Shown one piece after another: positions 7,451 through 13,578 of a DNA stretch of 16,499 nucleotides. The first letter of the stretch is position 1. Each line of letters starts with the position of its first letter. The position numbers and the translations under genes were made by a program. Under the pieces are notes generated by a model. It saw only the letters and a program-made list of their open reading frames with translations, made no database searches and was not told the origin of the DNA. Source of the stretch: Candidatus Faecivivens stercorigallinarum (GTDB lineage Bacteria; Bacillota; Clostridia; Oscillospirales; Ruminococcaceae); contig DVLN01000017.1 in assembly GCA_018715465.1 (NCBI GenBank), positions 1 through 16,499 on the forward strand. The letters run 5' to 3'.

Positions 7451-7480
7451 AGTATATCATATCTTTCGACATCCTGCCAT
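7451..7480 (-). promoter_or_regulatory. Extended -10 promoter for the sugar transferase gene
   Basis: On the minus strand TGATATACT gives an extended -10 (TATACT at 7456-7451). A partial -35, ATGGCA (7480-7475), lies 18 bp upstream with four of six consensus matches. The leader to the start codon is about 57 nt. Confidence 0.6.
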
Positions 7481-7568
7481 AGCGCAACTTGCAAATCTTA
7501 CAGGATATCCGGCGCGAAAACTGTAAAAGACGTTTAAAACCAGGACAAATGTGACGTAAATTCCGCTA

Positions 7569-9221
7569 TCACGGCGCCATTTTTTCCATCATCTCGATCA
7601 GTTCTTCGGCTTCCTGCTCAATTGGCTTTTCCTCTTCCTGCTGGCCGGAAGGTTCATCCTCGGGGGCATTTCCCTGTTCTGCCGGCTGCTCAGCCTCTTT
7701 GCCATCCGCTTCCGGCTGACCGGAACCGGCCTCCTCAGACGCTTTTGTCGTCTCCTCCTCTTTCTGCTGATCCGGTTGTTGATCAGTCTGTGCAGCGTCC
7801 TGCTGCCCTTCGGACGCATTATCGGTGTCAGCTGCTTTATTTTCTTCCGTCTGGGACGGCTGCTGCTCCACAGCGGGCGCATCCTCCGGGACGACAACCT
7901 CCACCTTTTCTTCCGGCTTCCAGCTGGTAAAGACCCGGTGGACCGGTTCAGGGGTTTCGTCCAGCTGGATATTCTCGACCGCGCTCAGCTCGGACGCAAA
8001 CCGCATGCAGTTTTCCTCGGCGTTAAACCATTTTTCCCAGCACTGGTACCCCAGTTCTGCCCGGGAATCAAACTTGTCCTTATCCATATTGCACAGCATC
8101 TCGAGAAAAGCAGTCAGCTGTTCCAGCGTCGGATTTTCCGGCATCAGCAGCCCGGTTTCATTGCTGACCACATCGGTGACCCCGTCGACAGCGGTCGCGC
8201 AGACAAAAATATGGTTGGCCATCGCTTCCAGCATCATCGTCGGCACGCTCTCCGAGCTGCTGACCGACAAAAAGACATCCAGTTTATGGGAAGCGTAATA
8301 GTGATACCGTTCTTCCTGGTTCATGTCCCCCAGAAATTCATACCGGATACCGGGCTTGTTTTCCAGCCTGTCCCGCGCATATTCCAGTACCTTTTCCCGC
8401 TCCGAGCCGTCGCCGATATGCACCCAATCCAGGCAGCCGATCTTCATGCCGGCGATTGCGTCGATCAGCAGCGTCAGCCGCTTGTCCTCCTCAATCGGCG
8501 AACAGGTGACAATCCGCAGCAGATAATCCTCTTCCGGCGGCTCCAGCAGCACTTCCGGTCCCGGTACGCCCAGCGGCGCAACACGGTATTTCCCCGGAAA
8601 TTCCCCGTCGGTAAAATGATGGACATAGACACTGCGGCGTTCTTCCGATGTAAAATACACCGCGTCGATGTTTTTATTGGTGATATAATTCAGCGTTTCC
8701 CGGCGTTCTCCGGTTTTGGGGTCAAACATGTTGGCACGATGGCAGCGTGCGGTGACATGGATATCCTTTCCCATCTCCTTGATCCGGGTCAACCCATACA
8801 GATAGTTGTTGTAATTGGCCGAGTAGATAACCAGCGGGCGCTCATCCTGCATCACCGGCAGCGACAGCAGGTACTGCCGCATCAGCTCACTGTCGACCAG
8901 CGCGTCCAGAGTATGGGCGGCCTGTGCCCGGTTCCAGCGGCCCTCCTCCTGTCCTTCCCGGCGCTCGATCCGGTAGGCATGGCTGAACCGGCACTGGGTG
9001 CGGATCCACCATTTTTTGAGTCGTCCGCTTTTGGTCGAAGGGCGGGAAAAGATCACCCCAGGCGGCAGTATCCGATACATCCGTTTATCGGTTTCACGGG
9101 TCACCAGATAGACATTAAAAAACTTGGTCAGGTAAGGGAGTTCCGTTTCCAAAAAGCTCTCCTGATTGGAACAGGGATAATGCTCAGTTACCAGCAGCAG
9201 ATTCTGCGGTTTCTTCGCCAT
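7569..9221 (-). CDS. GT4-type glycosyltransferase with long acidic C-terminal tail
   Basis: A 550-residue protein with a GT-B glycosyltransferase core (about 1-420). The N-terminal half starts LLLVTEHYPCSNQESF and contains an unusual basic/aromatic insert (about 64-100). The C-terminal Rossmann half begins near LRIVTCSPIEEDKRLTLLID (235-254), with HIGDGSEREKV (268-278), FLGDMNQEE (296-304) and the nucleotide-sugar EX7E motif Glu324/Glu332 in SSSESVPTMMLEAMA. It probably adds a sugar to a lipid-linked or surface glycan. From about residue 442 the protein becomes a Gln/Glu/Asp/Ala-rich low-complexity tail of roughly 100 residues that GT4 enzymes lack, ending in a short amphipathic EAEELIEMMEKM. 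The ATG at 9221 has AAAGGA nine bases upstream; a longer in-frame reading to 9386 runs through the promoter and is rejected. No signal peptide or membrane helix is visible. Donor and acceptor are unknown. Confidence 0.87.
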   Translation of the reverse strand: MAKKPQNLLLVTEHYPCSNQESFLETELPYLTKFFNVYLVTRETDKRMYRILPPGVIFSRPSTKSGRLKKWWIRTQCRFSHAYRIERREGQEEGRWNRAQAAHTLDALVDSELMRQYLLSLPVMQDERPLVIYSANYNNYLYGLTRIKEMGKDIHVTARCHRANMFDPKTGERRETLNYITNKNIDAVYFTSEERRSVYVHHFTDGEFPGKYRVAPLGVPGPEVLLEPPEEDYLLRIVTCSPIEEDKRLTLLIDAIAGMKIGCLDWVHIGDGSEREKVLEYARDRLENKPGIRYEFLGDMNQEERYHYYASHKLDVFLSVSSSESVPTMMLEAMANHIFVCATAVDGVTDVVSNETGLLMPENPTLEQLTAFLEMLCNMDKDKFDSRAELGYQCWEKWFNAEENCMRFASELSAVENIQLDETPEPVHRVFTSWKPEEKVEVVVPEDAPAVEQQPSQTEENKAADTDNASEGQQDAAQTDQQPDQQKEEETTKASEEAGSGQPEADGKEAEQPAEQGNAPEDEPSGQQEEEKPIEQEAEELIEMMEKMAP

Positions 9222-9327
9222 AATGCACATTCCTTTCTTCGGTCTGCGGCAGCATCGCTGCAAATGCAAGCATGGCAGACGACGTTCAGATTGCCATTTT
9301 CGTATCGGCAAAATGTCATATAAAATG

Positions 9328-9336
9328 ATTATACCA
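9328..9336 (-). promoter_or_regulatory. Extended -10 promoter for the tailed glycosyltransferase
   Basis: On the minus strand TGGTATAAT carries a consensus TATAAT (9333-9328) with the TGn extension. The region upstream is very A/T-rich with only a poor -35, as is common for extended -10 promoters. The leader is about 100 nt and contains a small GCAGC-GAT-GCTGC hairpin just before the ribosome binding site region. Confidence 0.68.
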
Positions 9337-9411
9337 TAAATTTTCAAAAATAAAAAGCAGATTTTTATGAACTTTGAACCCTCCATGCCGTCGCCCGCAC
9401 CGCATGCAGTG

Positions 9412-9615
9412 TCATTCTGCCTGCTCTGCCGGCCCGCCGAGCCGCCCGCACCCGGAAACCGGTTTGCAAACCGAACGGGAAACCGCTATTGTCGCCAGCG
9501 TATCCCCCAGCTGGGTGAAGACAACTGCCATCAGTTCGAGCTGTTCGGTGGTCGCATTGGCGGCGAGGGCGTTGGCTGCCGCCGTAATATAGGCGGACAG
9601 TTCACATCCGTTCAT
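9412..9615 (-). CDS. Small clostridial protein, DUF6774-like
   Basis: A 67-residue protein starting MNGCELSAYITAAANALA and containing MAVVFTQLGDTLATIAV (about 29-45). From memory this resembles the DUF6774 family, small proteins common in Clostridia with a conserved Asn/Cys-Glu-Leu start, a helix-rich body and FTQLGDTLATI; the family name is recalled rather than searched. No function is known. There is no signal peptide and it looks like two amphipathic helices. The start at 9615 is set by a very strong AAGGAGGGG seven bases upstream; an in-frame extension to 9648 would swallow that site. It follows trmO by 91 bp, a gap holding a large inverted repeat. No convincing promoter was found, so read-through from trmO is likely. 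Confidence 0.78.
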   Translation of the reverse strand: MNGCELSAYITAAANALAANATTEQLELMAVVFTQLGDTLATIAVSRSVCKPVSGCGRLGGPAEQAE

Positions 9616-9654
9616 CGGAACCCCTCCTTTCCTGTCCATATACTGCAATATACG

Positions 9655-9710
9655 CAGACGCCCCGCCTCTGGTGCATACCGGCCAGAGACAGAGCGTCTG
9701 TTTTGTTTAT
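9655..9710. repeat. Large two-tier inverted repeat between trmO and the small gene
   Basis: Outer arms CAGACGC (9655-9661) and GCGTCTG (9694-9700) enclose inner arms CTCTGG (9667-9672) and CCAGAG (9683-9688). On the plus strand the stem is followed by TTTTGTTTATTT, a terminator-like tail; on the minus strand, the direction of both flanking genes, no T-run follows. It may be a minus-strand RNA structure (processing or stabilising element) or a plus-strand terminator against antisense transcription. Confidence 0.6.
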
Positions 9711-10399
9711 TTGGATTGCACGGTTAGCTGAATATCGGTCACTGTCAGCCGCCGGCCATCCACCCGGAATTTTACTTCCATCCCGGCAAATTCCATCCCG
9801 TATACCCGCTCGGGGTCATGCTGATAGGAAGGGCGCGGGTCATGCGCCAGCACCTTTTGGAGTGCATCCCGTTTGTTTTTGGGGACCGTTTCCAGCAGAT
9901 GGGGCGGGATCTCCACCTCCAGTTCTTTTTCCCGCACCGGGTCGGAAAATCCGCCCAGCGCGTCGGGGTGGCTGTCGGTAAAGGGAAGGTAGGGCTTGAT
10001 ATCCAGAATTGGCGTTCCGTCACAGAGATCAGCACCCTCGACCAGCAGGACCGTTCCTTCTTCTGTCTTTTCAATTCCAGCCAGTCTGACCGATGAAAGC
10101 CCGATCGGATTCGGACGGAAGGGCGAACGGGTCGCAAATACGCCCATCCGGGTATTGCCGCCAAGTCTCGGCGGACGGACAGTCGGCGACCAGTCCTCCC
10201 GCACTGCCTGGGAAAACTCCCAGATCAGCCACAGATGGCTGTACCCCTCGATTCCCCGCAGTGCTTCATCGACCCGGTATTCCGGTTCAAAGACGACGGT
10301 TGAGATCACCGGTACAATCCCACTCTGACGCGGAATGCCGAACTTGGTCGGAAAATCCGACCGGATGCGGGCAATCACCTTCATTTGAATTGTTTCCAT
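9707..10399 (-). CDS. trmO: tRNA (N6-threonylcarbamoyladenosine37-N6)-methyltransferase TrmO
   Basis: TrmO (also TsaA/YaeB) uses S-adenosylmethionine to add a methyl group to t6A37 of certain threonine tRNAs, giving m6t6A beside the anticodon. The family's main signature, VFATRSPFRPNPIGLS, is at about 87-102, preceded by GYSHLWLIWEF (52-62) and followed by DGTPILDIKPYLP (127-139), all part of its unusual beta-barrel SAM site. At 230 residues it has the normal length, including the C-terminal domain with DPRPSYQHDPERVYGMEF. The ATG at 10399 has GAGGG eight bases upstream; a GTG at 10414 overlaps the previous stop and is the alternative. It lies 11 bp after the Ham1-like gene and is probably in one operon with it and the HI0933-type gene. 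Confidence 0.93.
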   Translation of the reverse strand: METIQMKVIARIRSDFPTKFGIPRQSGIVPVISTVVFEPEYRVDEALRGIEGYSHLWLIWEFSQAVREDWSPTVRPPRLGGNTRMGVFATRSPFRPNPIGLSSVRLAGIEKTEEGTVLLVEGADLCDGTPILDIKPYLPFTDSHPDALGGFSDPVREKELEVEIPPHLLETVPKNKRDALQKVLAHDPRPSYQHDPERVYGMEFAGMEVKFRVDGRRLTVTDIQLTVQSK

Positions 10400-10410
10400 T
10401 GCTTCTGCCC

Positions 10411-11043
10411 TCACTCTATTCCCAGCTTATCATACAAAAATGCCAGCAGCTTTTCTTTTGCAGCCCGACGCAGCTCCATTTCCGGCATCCGTCCGTCCCC
10501 GCTCAAATCCATCCAGTACCGGCCCTGATGATCAGCCGACAGGCTGTCCAGCGGCCAGCCGGGATGACGGCCGGGGTGCGGTTTGGACAACATCAGAAAA
10601 CTGGCGGCCCGGCGCTGCTGCTGGGCGTCTTCCATATATCCATACACCTTTCCATCCCGGCAGACGGCGTACCCATCCAGATAGCAGGCGACACACCTTC
10701 CGCCGAGCGATTCAACCAACCGGGCATAATGTTCAATCATTTCCTCGTCGGTCATCTCATGCCCGTCCGCTGCCCGCCGGATAAACAGTCCCGGCTGACG
10801 CGGGTCTCTCAGCGGCAGGTCAAGAAAGTATAACCCGGAGTCCTCTGATATCACCCGGCCGGCAAACTGTCCGTACCACTTTGCCTTGCGCATTGCGTTT
10901 TCCATCGGGGTCGTGCCGTCCTCATCGGGTATCTTATCAACGCCGACGTCCTGCAAAGTCATCAGCCGCAGGTCATCCCGCCCCAGCAGCTGCTGAAAAT
11001 AAGCTGCCTTTTGCTTATTGGTTGTCCCGAGCAAAATATCCAT
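10411..11043 (-). CDS. Ham1/RdgB-like nucleotide pyrophosphatase (divergent)
   Basis: A 210-residue protein of the Ham1/RdgB fold. RdgB hydrolyses ITP, dITP and XTP to monophosphates and keeps these bases out of DNA and RNA. Matching blocks are LLGTTNKQKAAYF (4-16), the metal and base-contact region ENAMRKA (48-54), SEDSGLYF (66-73) with the catalytic-type Asp68, and the late block SKPHPGRHPGWPLDSL that corresponds to the substrate loop. It departs from standard RdgB in the middle: after the Asp block comes LPLRDPRQPGLFIRR instead of the usual APGxxSARYAG. This variant class recurs in clostridia (recalled, not searched), so the exact substrate may differ. The ATG at 11043 has GGAGG eight bases upstream and the gene follows the flavoprotein by 14 bp. 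Confidence 0.78.
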   Translation of the reverse strand: MDILLGTTNKQKAAYFQQLLGRDDLRLMTLQDVGVDKIPDEDGTTPMENAMRKAKWYGQFAGRVISEDSGLYFLDLPLRDPRQPGLFIRRAADGHEMTDEEMIEHYARLVESLGGRCVACYLDGYAVCRDGKVYGYMEDAQQQRRAASFLMLSKPHPGRHPGWPLDSLSADHQGRYWMDLSGDGRMPEMELRRAAKEKLLAFLYDKLGIE

Positions 11044-11057
11044 CTTTCTCCCCTCCG

Positions 11058-12287
11058 TCAGCAGCACTGCGCCGCCGCAAATGCCGTCGAAAAGGCAATC
11101 TGCAAATTAAACCCGCCGGTATAGCCGTCGACATCCAGTATCTCCCCCGCAAAGTACAATCCCGGCAGCAGTTTGGATTCCATTGTTGCTGGGTTAATTT
11201 CCTTGACCTGTACCCCGCCGCGGGTGACAATTGCCTCGTCCACCGGGCGAAACCCGGTCGGGGTCAGCGGAAATGCCTTGAGCAGTGATACAAAAGCAGC
11301 CCGTTCTTCCTTTGTGATATCCCGCACCTTGCGGTCAAACGGAATCCCGGCCCGGCGCAGTGCAACCGGAATGAGCTTTCGGGGCAGGAGCGCACCGAGG
11401 GCGTTGATGATATCCCGATTTAGGTTTTCGGAGAAGTCGCGGAGCAGCCGTTTATCCAGCTGCTGGAGCGTGAGTCCCGGTTTCAGGTCGATCAGCAGCT
11501 GGTATTTTTTCTTTCCCATCGACCGGATATGCGCCGAAGCCGACAGCACCAGCGGCCCGCTGACCCCGAAATGGGTAAACAGCATCTCTCCGAGCTCGGA
11601 ATAGATCTCTTTTCCGTTTTCGACTACCGTCAGCGTCACATTGCGCAGCGACAGCCCCATCATATCCCGCGGGTCCTTTTCGGCCGTCAGAATCGGAATC
11701 AGCGACGCGGACGGCGGGACAATCGTATGCCCAGCCTGTTTGGCCAGCTGATAGCCGTTTCCATCCGAGCCGGTGACCGGATAGGACGCGCCGCCACAGG
11801 CCAGCAGCACTGCGTTCCCATGGTATTCCTTCCCATCGGCACACCCAACACCGGTGATTTTACCATCCGCTGTCAGCAGTTTTTGGACCATCCCCTGCTG
11901 CAAGCAAACGCCGGCCCTTTTCATCTCCCGGGTCAATGCGTCCAGGATATCGCCCGCCTTGTCCGACACAGGAAAGACGCGGTTGCCCCGTTCGGTCTTG
12001 AGCGGGACGCCGGCGTCCTCAAAAAACGCCATCGTGTCCTTTGTATCAAACCGGGAAAAAGCGGAATAGAGAAACCGGGGATTTTCCGGGATATTCTGCA
12101 AAAGGGTCTCCCGGTCACAGTTGTTGGTGACGTTGCAGCGGCCCTTGCCGGTGATCAGCAGTTTCCTGCCGGTCTTCTCTCCCCGCTCCAGCAGCAGCAC
12201 CCTTTTCCCAAGCCGTCCCGCCTGGACAGCAGCCATCATCCCGGCAGCACCGCCGCCGACTACGATCAGATCATATCCCAAAGCCAT
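11058..12287 (-). CDS. HI0933-family NAD(P)/FAD-dependent oxidoreductase (BaiN-like)
   Basis: This 409-residue flavoprotein has the FAD-binding Rossmann motif IVVGGGAAG (8-16), the family hallmark GRKLLITGKGRCNVTNN (41-57), a middle HI0933 insert domain (about 190-340) and a C-terminal FAD-closing block, LYFAGEILDVDGYTGGFNLQ. Members are widespread and mostly uncharacterised; one gut clostridial relative, BaiN, was reported to act in bile acid dehydroxylation, but that cannot be transferred here. It is cytoplasmic. The ATG at 12287 lies only two bases after AGGAG, too close for a usual ribosome binding site, whereas a TTG at residue 3 is eight bases away; the true start may be that TTG. It opens a tight three-gene run with the Ham1-like gene and trmO. 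No separate promoter was found upstream. Confidence 0.9.
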   Translation of the reverse strand: MALGYDLIVVGGGAAGMMAAVQAGRLGKRVLLLERGEKTGRKLLITGKGRCNVTNNCDRETLLQNIPENPRFLYSAFSRFDTKDTMAFFEDAGVPLKTERGNRVFPVSDKAGDILDALTREMKRAGVCLQQGMVQKLLTADGKITGVGCADGKEYHGNAVLLACGGASYPVTGSDGNGYQLAKQAGHTIVPPSASLIPILTAEKDPRDMMGLSLRNVTLTVVENGKEIYSELGEMLFTHFGVSGPLVLSASAHIRSMGKKKYQLLIDLKPGLTLQQLDKRLLRDFSENLNRDIINALGALLPRKLIPVALRRAGIPFDRKVRDITKEERAAFVSLLKAFPLTPTGFRPVDEAIVTRGGVQVKEINPATMESKLLPGLYFAGEILDVDGYTGGFNLQIAFSTAFAAAQCC

Positions 12288-12312
12288 CGCTCCTTTTCAT
12301 CATCATCCGGCA

Positions 12313-12350
12313 AACACAAGGCACAGCCGTCTGTTTGTGACAGCTGTGCC
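12313..12350 (-). terminator. Hairpin after the RpiR-type regulator gene
   Basis: On the minus strand GGCACAGCTGTC (12350-12339) pairs with GACGGCTGTGCC (12331-12320), 12 bp with one G-U pair, around an ACAAACA loop. The tail TTGTGTTTG is only moderately T-rich. It could terminate or attenuate transcription passing from the regulator into the flavoprotein gene 25 bp further on. Confidence 0.65.
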
Positions 12351-12377
12351 AAAAACACTTACTCTACCGCCAGACGT

Positions 12378-13256
12378 TTATCGTCCGGGCAGACCGGCAT
12401 CCGGCGCCGGTCCCTGATAGACATTATACTCCGACCAGATCTCTTCCAGCCGGTTGAAGGTCTGGGTCACTTCCTCTTCCTTGCGCAGGCCGACCGCGAC
12501 GATCAGCGCGTTAACCACCGAAAAGGGGGCGACCAGCGAATCGACAAACGAGGTCATATCGCTCCGCGCCGCCAGCAGAATCTCGGCAGCCTTAGCCAAC
12601 GGAGAACCGGCACCGTCGGTGATTGCGATAACCTTTGCGCCTGCGTCCGCTGCAAACCGGCAGGCCTTGACCGTCAGGGTCGAATACCGCGGAAAGCTAA
12701 TGCCGATCAGCACATCCTCCCGGTTGATCCGCACCAGCTGTTCATACAGCTCGCTGGAAGAGGAGGTGTGCACCAGCCGGACATTGGAAAACATCAGGCC
12801 AAAATAATAATCAATAAACTTTGCTAAACACCCGGCACTTCGGTCACCGATGACATAGATCGTCCTGGCCTGTGCAATCGCGTCGACTGCCCGGTCAAAA
12901 TCTTCTTTGGAGATTTCCTCCAGCGTATGCCGGATTTTGTCAATATCAAAAGAAAGCACCTTATCCAGCACATCCCCATCGCCGATGCGGTCCTGGGTCA
13001 CCGCAATCCGCTGAACGCTGGTCAGCTGGGTTTTGATGACCTGCTGCAGCGCACGGGATAATTCGGGATAGCCGCCAAACCCCAGCTCATAGGCAAAACG
13101 GACAACCGTTGATTCACTTACACCAACCGTCGCTCCCATCTTTGCCGCCGTCATGAACGCCGCTTTATCCGTATGACTGGTAATAAAATCCGCGATTCTT
13201 TTCTGACCCTTTGAAAAGGTCGGACGCGACTGGGTAATCTTGTCCAATATATCCAT
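12378..13256 (-). CDS. MurR/RpiR-family transcriptional regulator
   Basis: A 292-residue regulator with an N-terminal HTH_6 domain (about 1-77; recognition segment VGVSESTVVRFAYELGF at 44-60) and a C-terminal SIS sugar-phosphate-binding domain (about 125-260). The SIS loop IYVIGDRSAG (133-142) and a later LIGISFPRYS (183-192) contain the residues that normally contact the phosphosugar. Such regulators respond to sugar or amino-sugar phosphates, or sometimes other acidic metabolites. The start at 13256 gives the standard family N-terminus, MDILDKITQSRPTFSKGQKR; the ribosome binding site is weak (AAAGG, 12 bases away), suggesting modest expression. It has its own promoter, flanked by repeated TTGCA words that may be autoregulatory sites. 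The target pathway is not known; neighbours are an acyl-CoA synthetase upstream and a flavoprotein downstream, neither a sugar gene. Confidence 0.92.
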   Translation of the reverse strand: MDILDKITQSRPTFSKGQKRIADFITSHTDKAAFMTAAKMGATVGVSESTVVRFAYELGFGGYPELSRALQQVIKTQLTSVQRIAVTQDRIGDGDVLDKVLSFDIDKIRHTLEEISKEDFDRAVDAIAQARTIYVIGDRSAGCLAKFIDYYFGLMFSNVRLVHTSSSSELYEQLVRINREDVLIGISFPRYSTLTVKACRFAADAGAKVIAITDGAGSPLAKAAEILLAARSDMTSFVDSLVAPFSVVNALIVAVGLRKEEEVTQTFNRLEEIWSEYNVYQGPAPDAGLPGR

Positions 13257-13315
13257 CTGTTCTTTCTGCCTTTCCGTTCTCCGCGCACAGCTGCCCGCGG
13301 AAATAATCTGCATCT

Positions 13316-13344
13316 ATTATAGCAACAACCTTTCAATTTTGCAA
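13316..13344 (-). promoter_or_regulatory. Sigma-A-type promoter for the RpiR-type regulator
   Basis: On the minus strand TTGCAA (13344-13339) and a consensus TATAAT (13321-13316) are spaced by 17 bp. Transcription would start near 13309, giving a leader of about 53 nt. The -35 is itself a palindrome, TTGCAA, and related GCAAAA/TTTTGC words recur upstream, fitting an operator for the regulator itself. Confidence 0.8.
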
Positions 13345-13441
13345 GAGATTTTGCTAAAAACTGCAAAAACAAACCCATTTTTCAGGATAATCCAAAATAT
13401 TCTGCAATTTGCCCTTGAAAACTGCACACCTGCTGCCCTCC

Positions 13442-13467
13442 GCAAGCAAAATATGCAAGCAAAATAT
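13442..13467. repeat. Perfect 13-bp tandem direct repeat
   Basis: GCAAGCAAAATAT occurs twice back to back (13442-13454 and 13455-13467), about 100 bp upstream of the rpiR promoter on the minus strand. Each unit contains GCAA and GCAAAA words that also occur near the promoter. It is a candidate cooperative binding site for a regulator; two copies are too few and too short for a CRISPR. Confidence 0.85.
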
Positions 13468-13505
13468 ACCGGACAAAACTGATCTGAACGATAGCCCTGT
13501 CCGGT

Positions 13506-13546
13506 AAATAAAAACGGAAAGGGCATTTCCAACAAATACCCTTTCC
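13506..13546 (-). terminator. Intrinsic terminator of the acyl-CoA synthetase gene
   Basis: On the minus strand GGAAAGGG (13546-13539) pairs with CCCTTTCC (13523-13516); after one mismatch ATTT/AAAT pairing continues inside. The tail GTTTTTATTT follows directly. It lies 32 bp after the synthetase stop. Confidence 0.9.
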
Positions 13547-13578
13547 AATGTTTACATCTTTACAATAACTGTTGCGGA

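Larger units (their letters stand above)
13257..13578. other. 322-bp intergenic region between regulator and acyl-CoA synthetase
   Basis: No gene is supported here: the small open frames have no ribosome binding site or recognisable protein. The stretch holds, right to left, the synthetase terminator (13506-13546), a GC-poor section with a 13-bp tandem repeat (13442-13467), several TTGCA/TGCAA words (for example 13339-13344), and the rpiR promoter (13316-13344). Its A/T-rich composition contrasts with the flanking genes and marks it as a control region. Confidence 0.75.

Noticed and set aside
7498..7526. Possible terminator after the tailed glycosyltransferase (TTACAG/CTGTAA)
   Set aside because: The 6-bp arms enclose a 17-base loop and no T-run follows on the minus strand.
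7776..9323. Long plus-strand open frame (515 codons) opposite the glycosyltransferase
   Set aside because: It is antisense to a well-supported gene, has no ribosome binding site or recognisable domain, and arises from the GC-biased third codon positions of the real gene.
11529..12827. Plus-strand open frame (432 codons) spanning two minus-strand genes
   Set aside because: It crosses the end of one gene, a hairpin and most of another, with low-complexity composition typical of a shadow frame.
13442..13467. Possible CRISPR seed
   Set aside because: Only two contiguous 13-bp copies without spacers and no cas genes; it is a simple tandem repeat.
13317..13535. Small minus-strand frames in the rpiR-synthetase gap
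   Set aside because: They overlap the rpiR promoter, the tandem repeat and the synthetase terminator, and lack a ribosome binding site.
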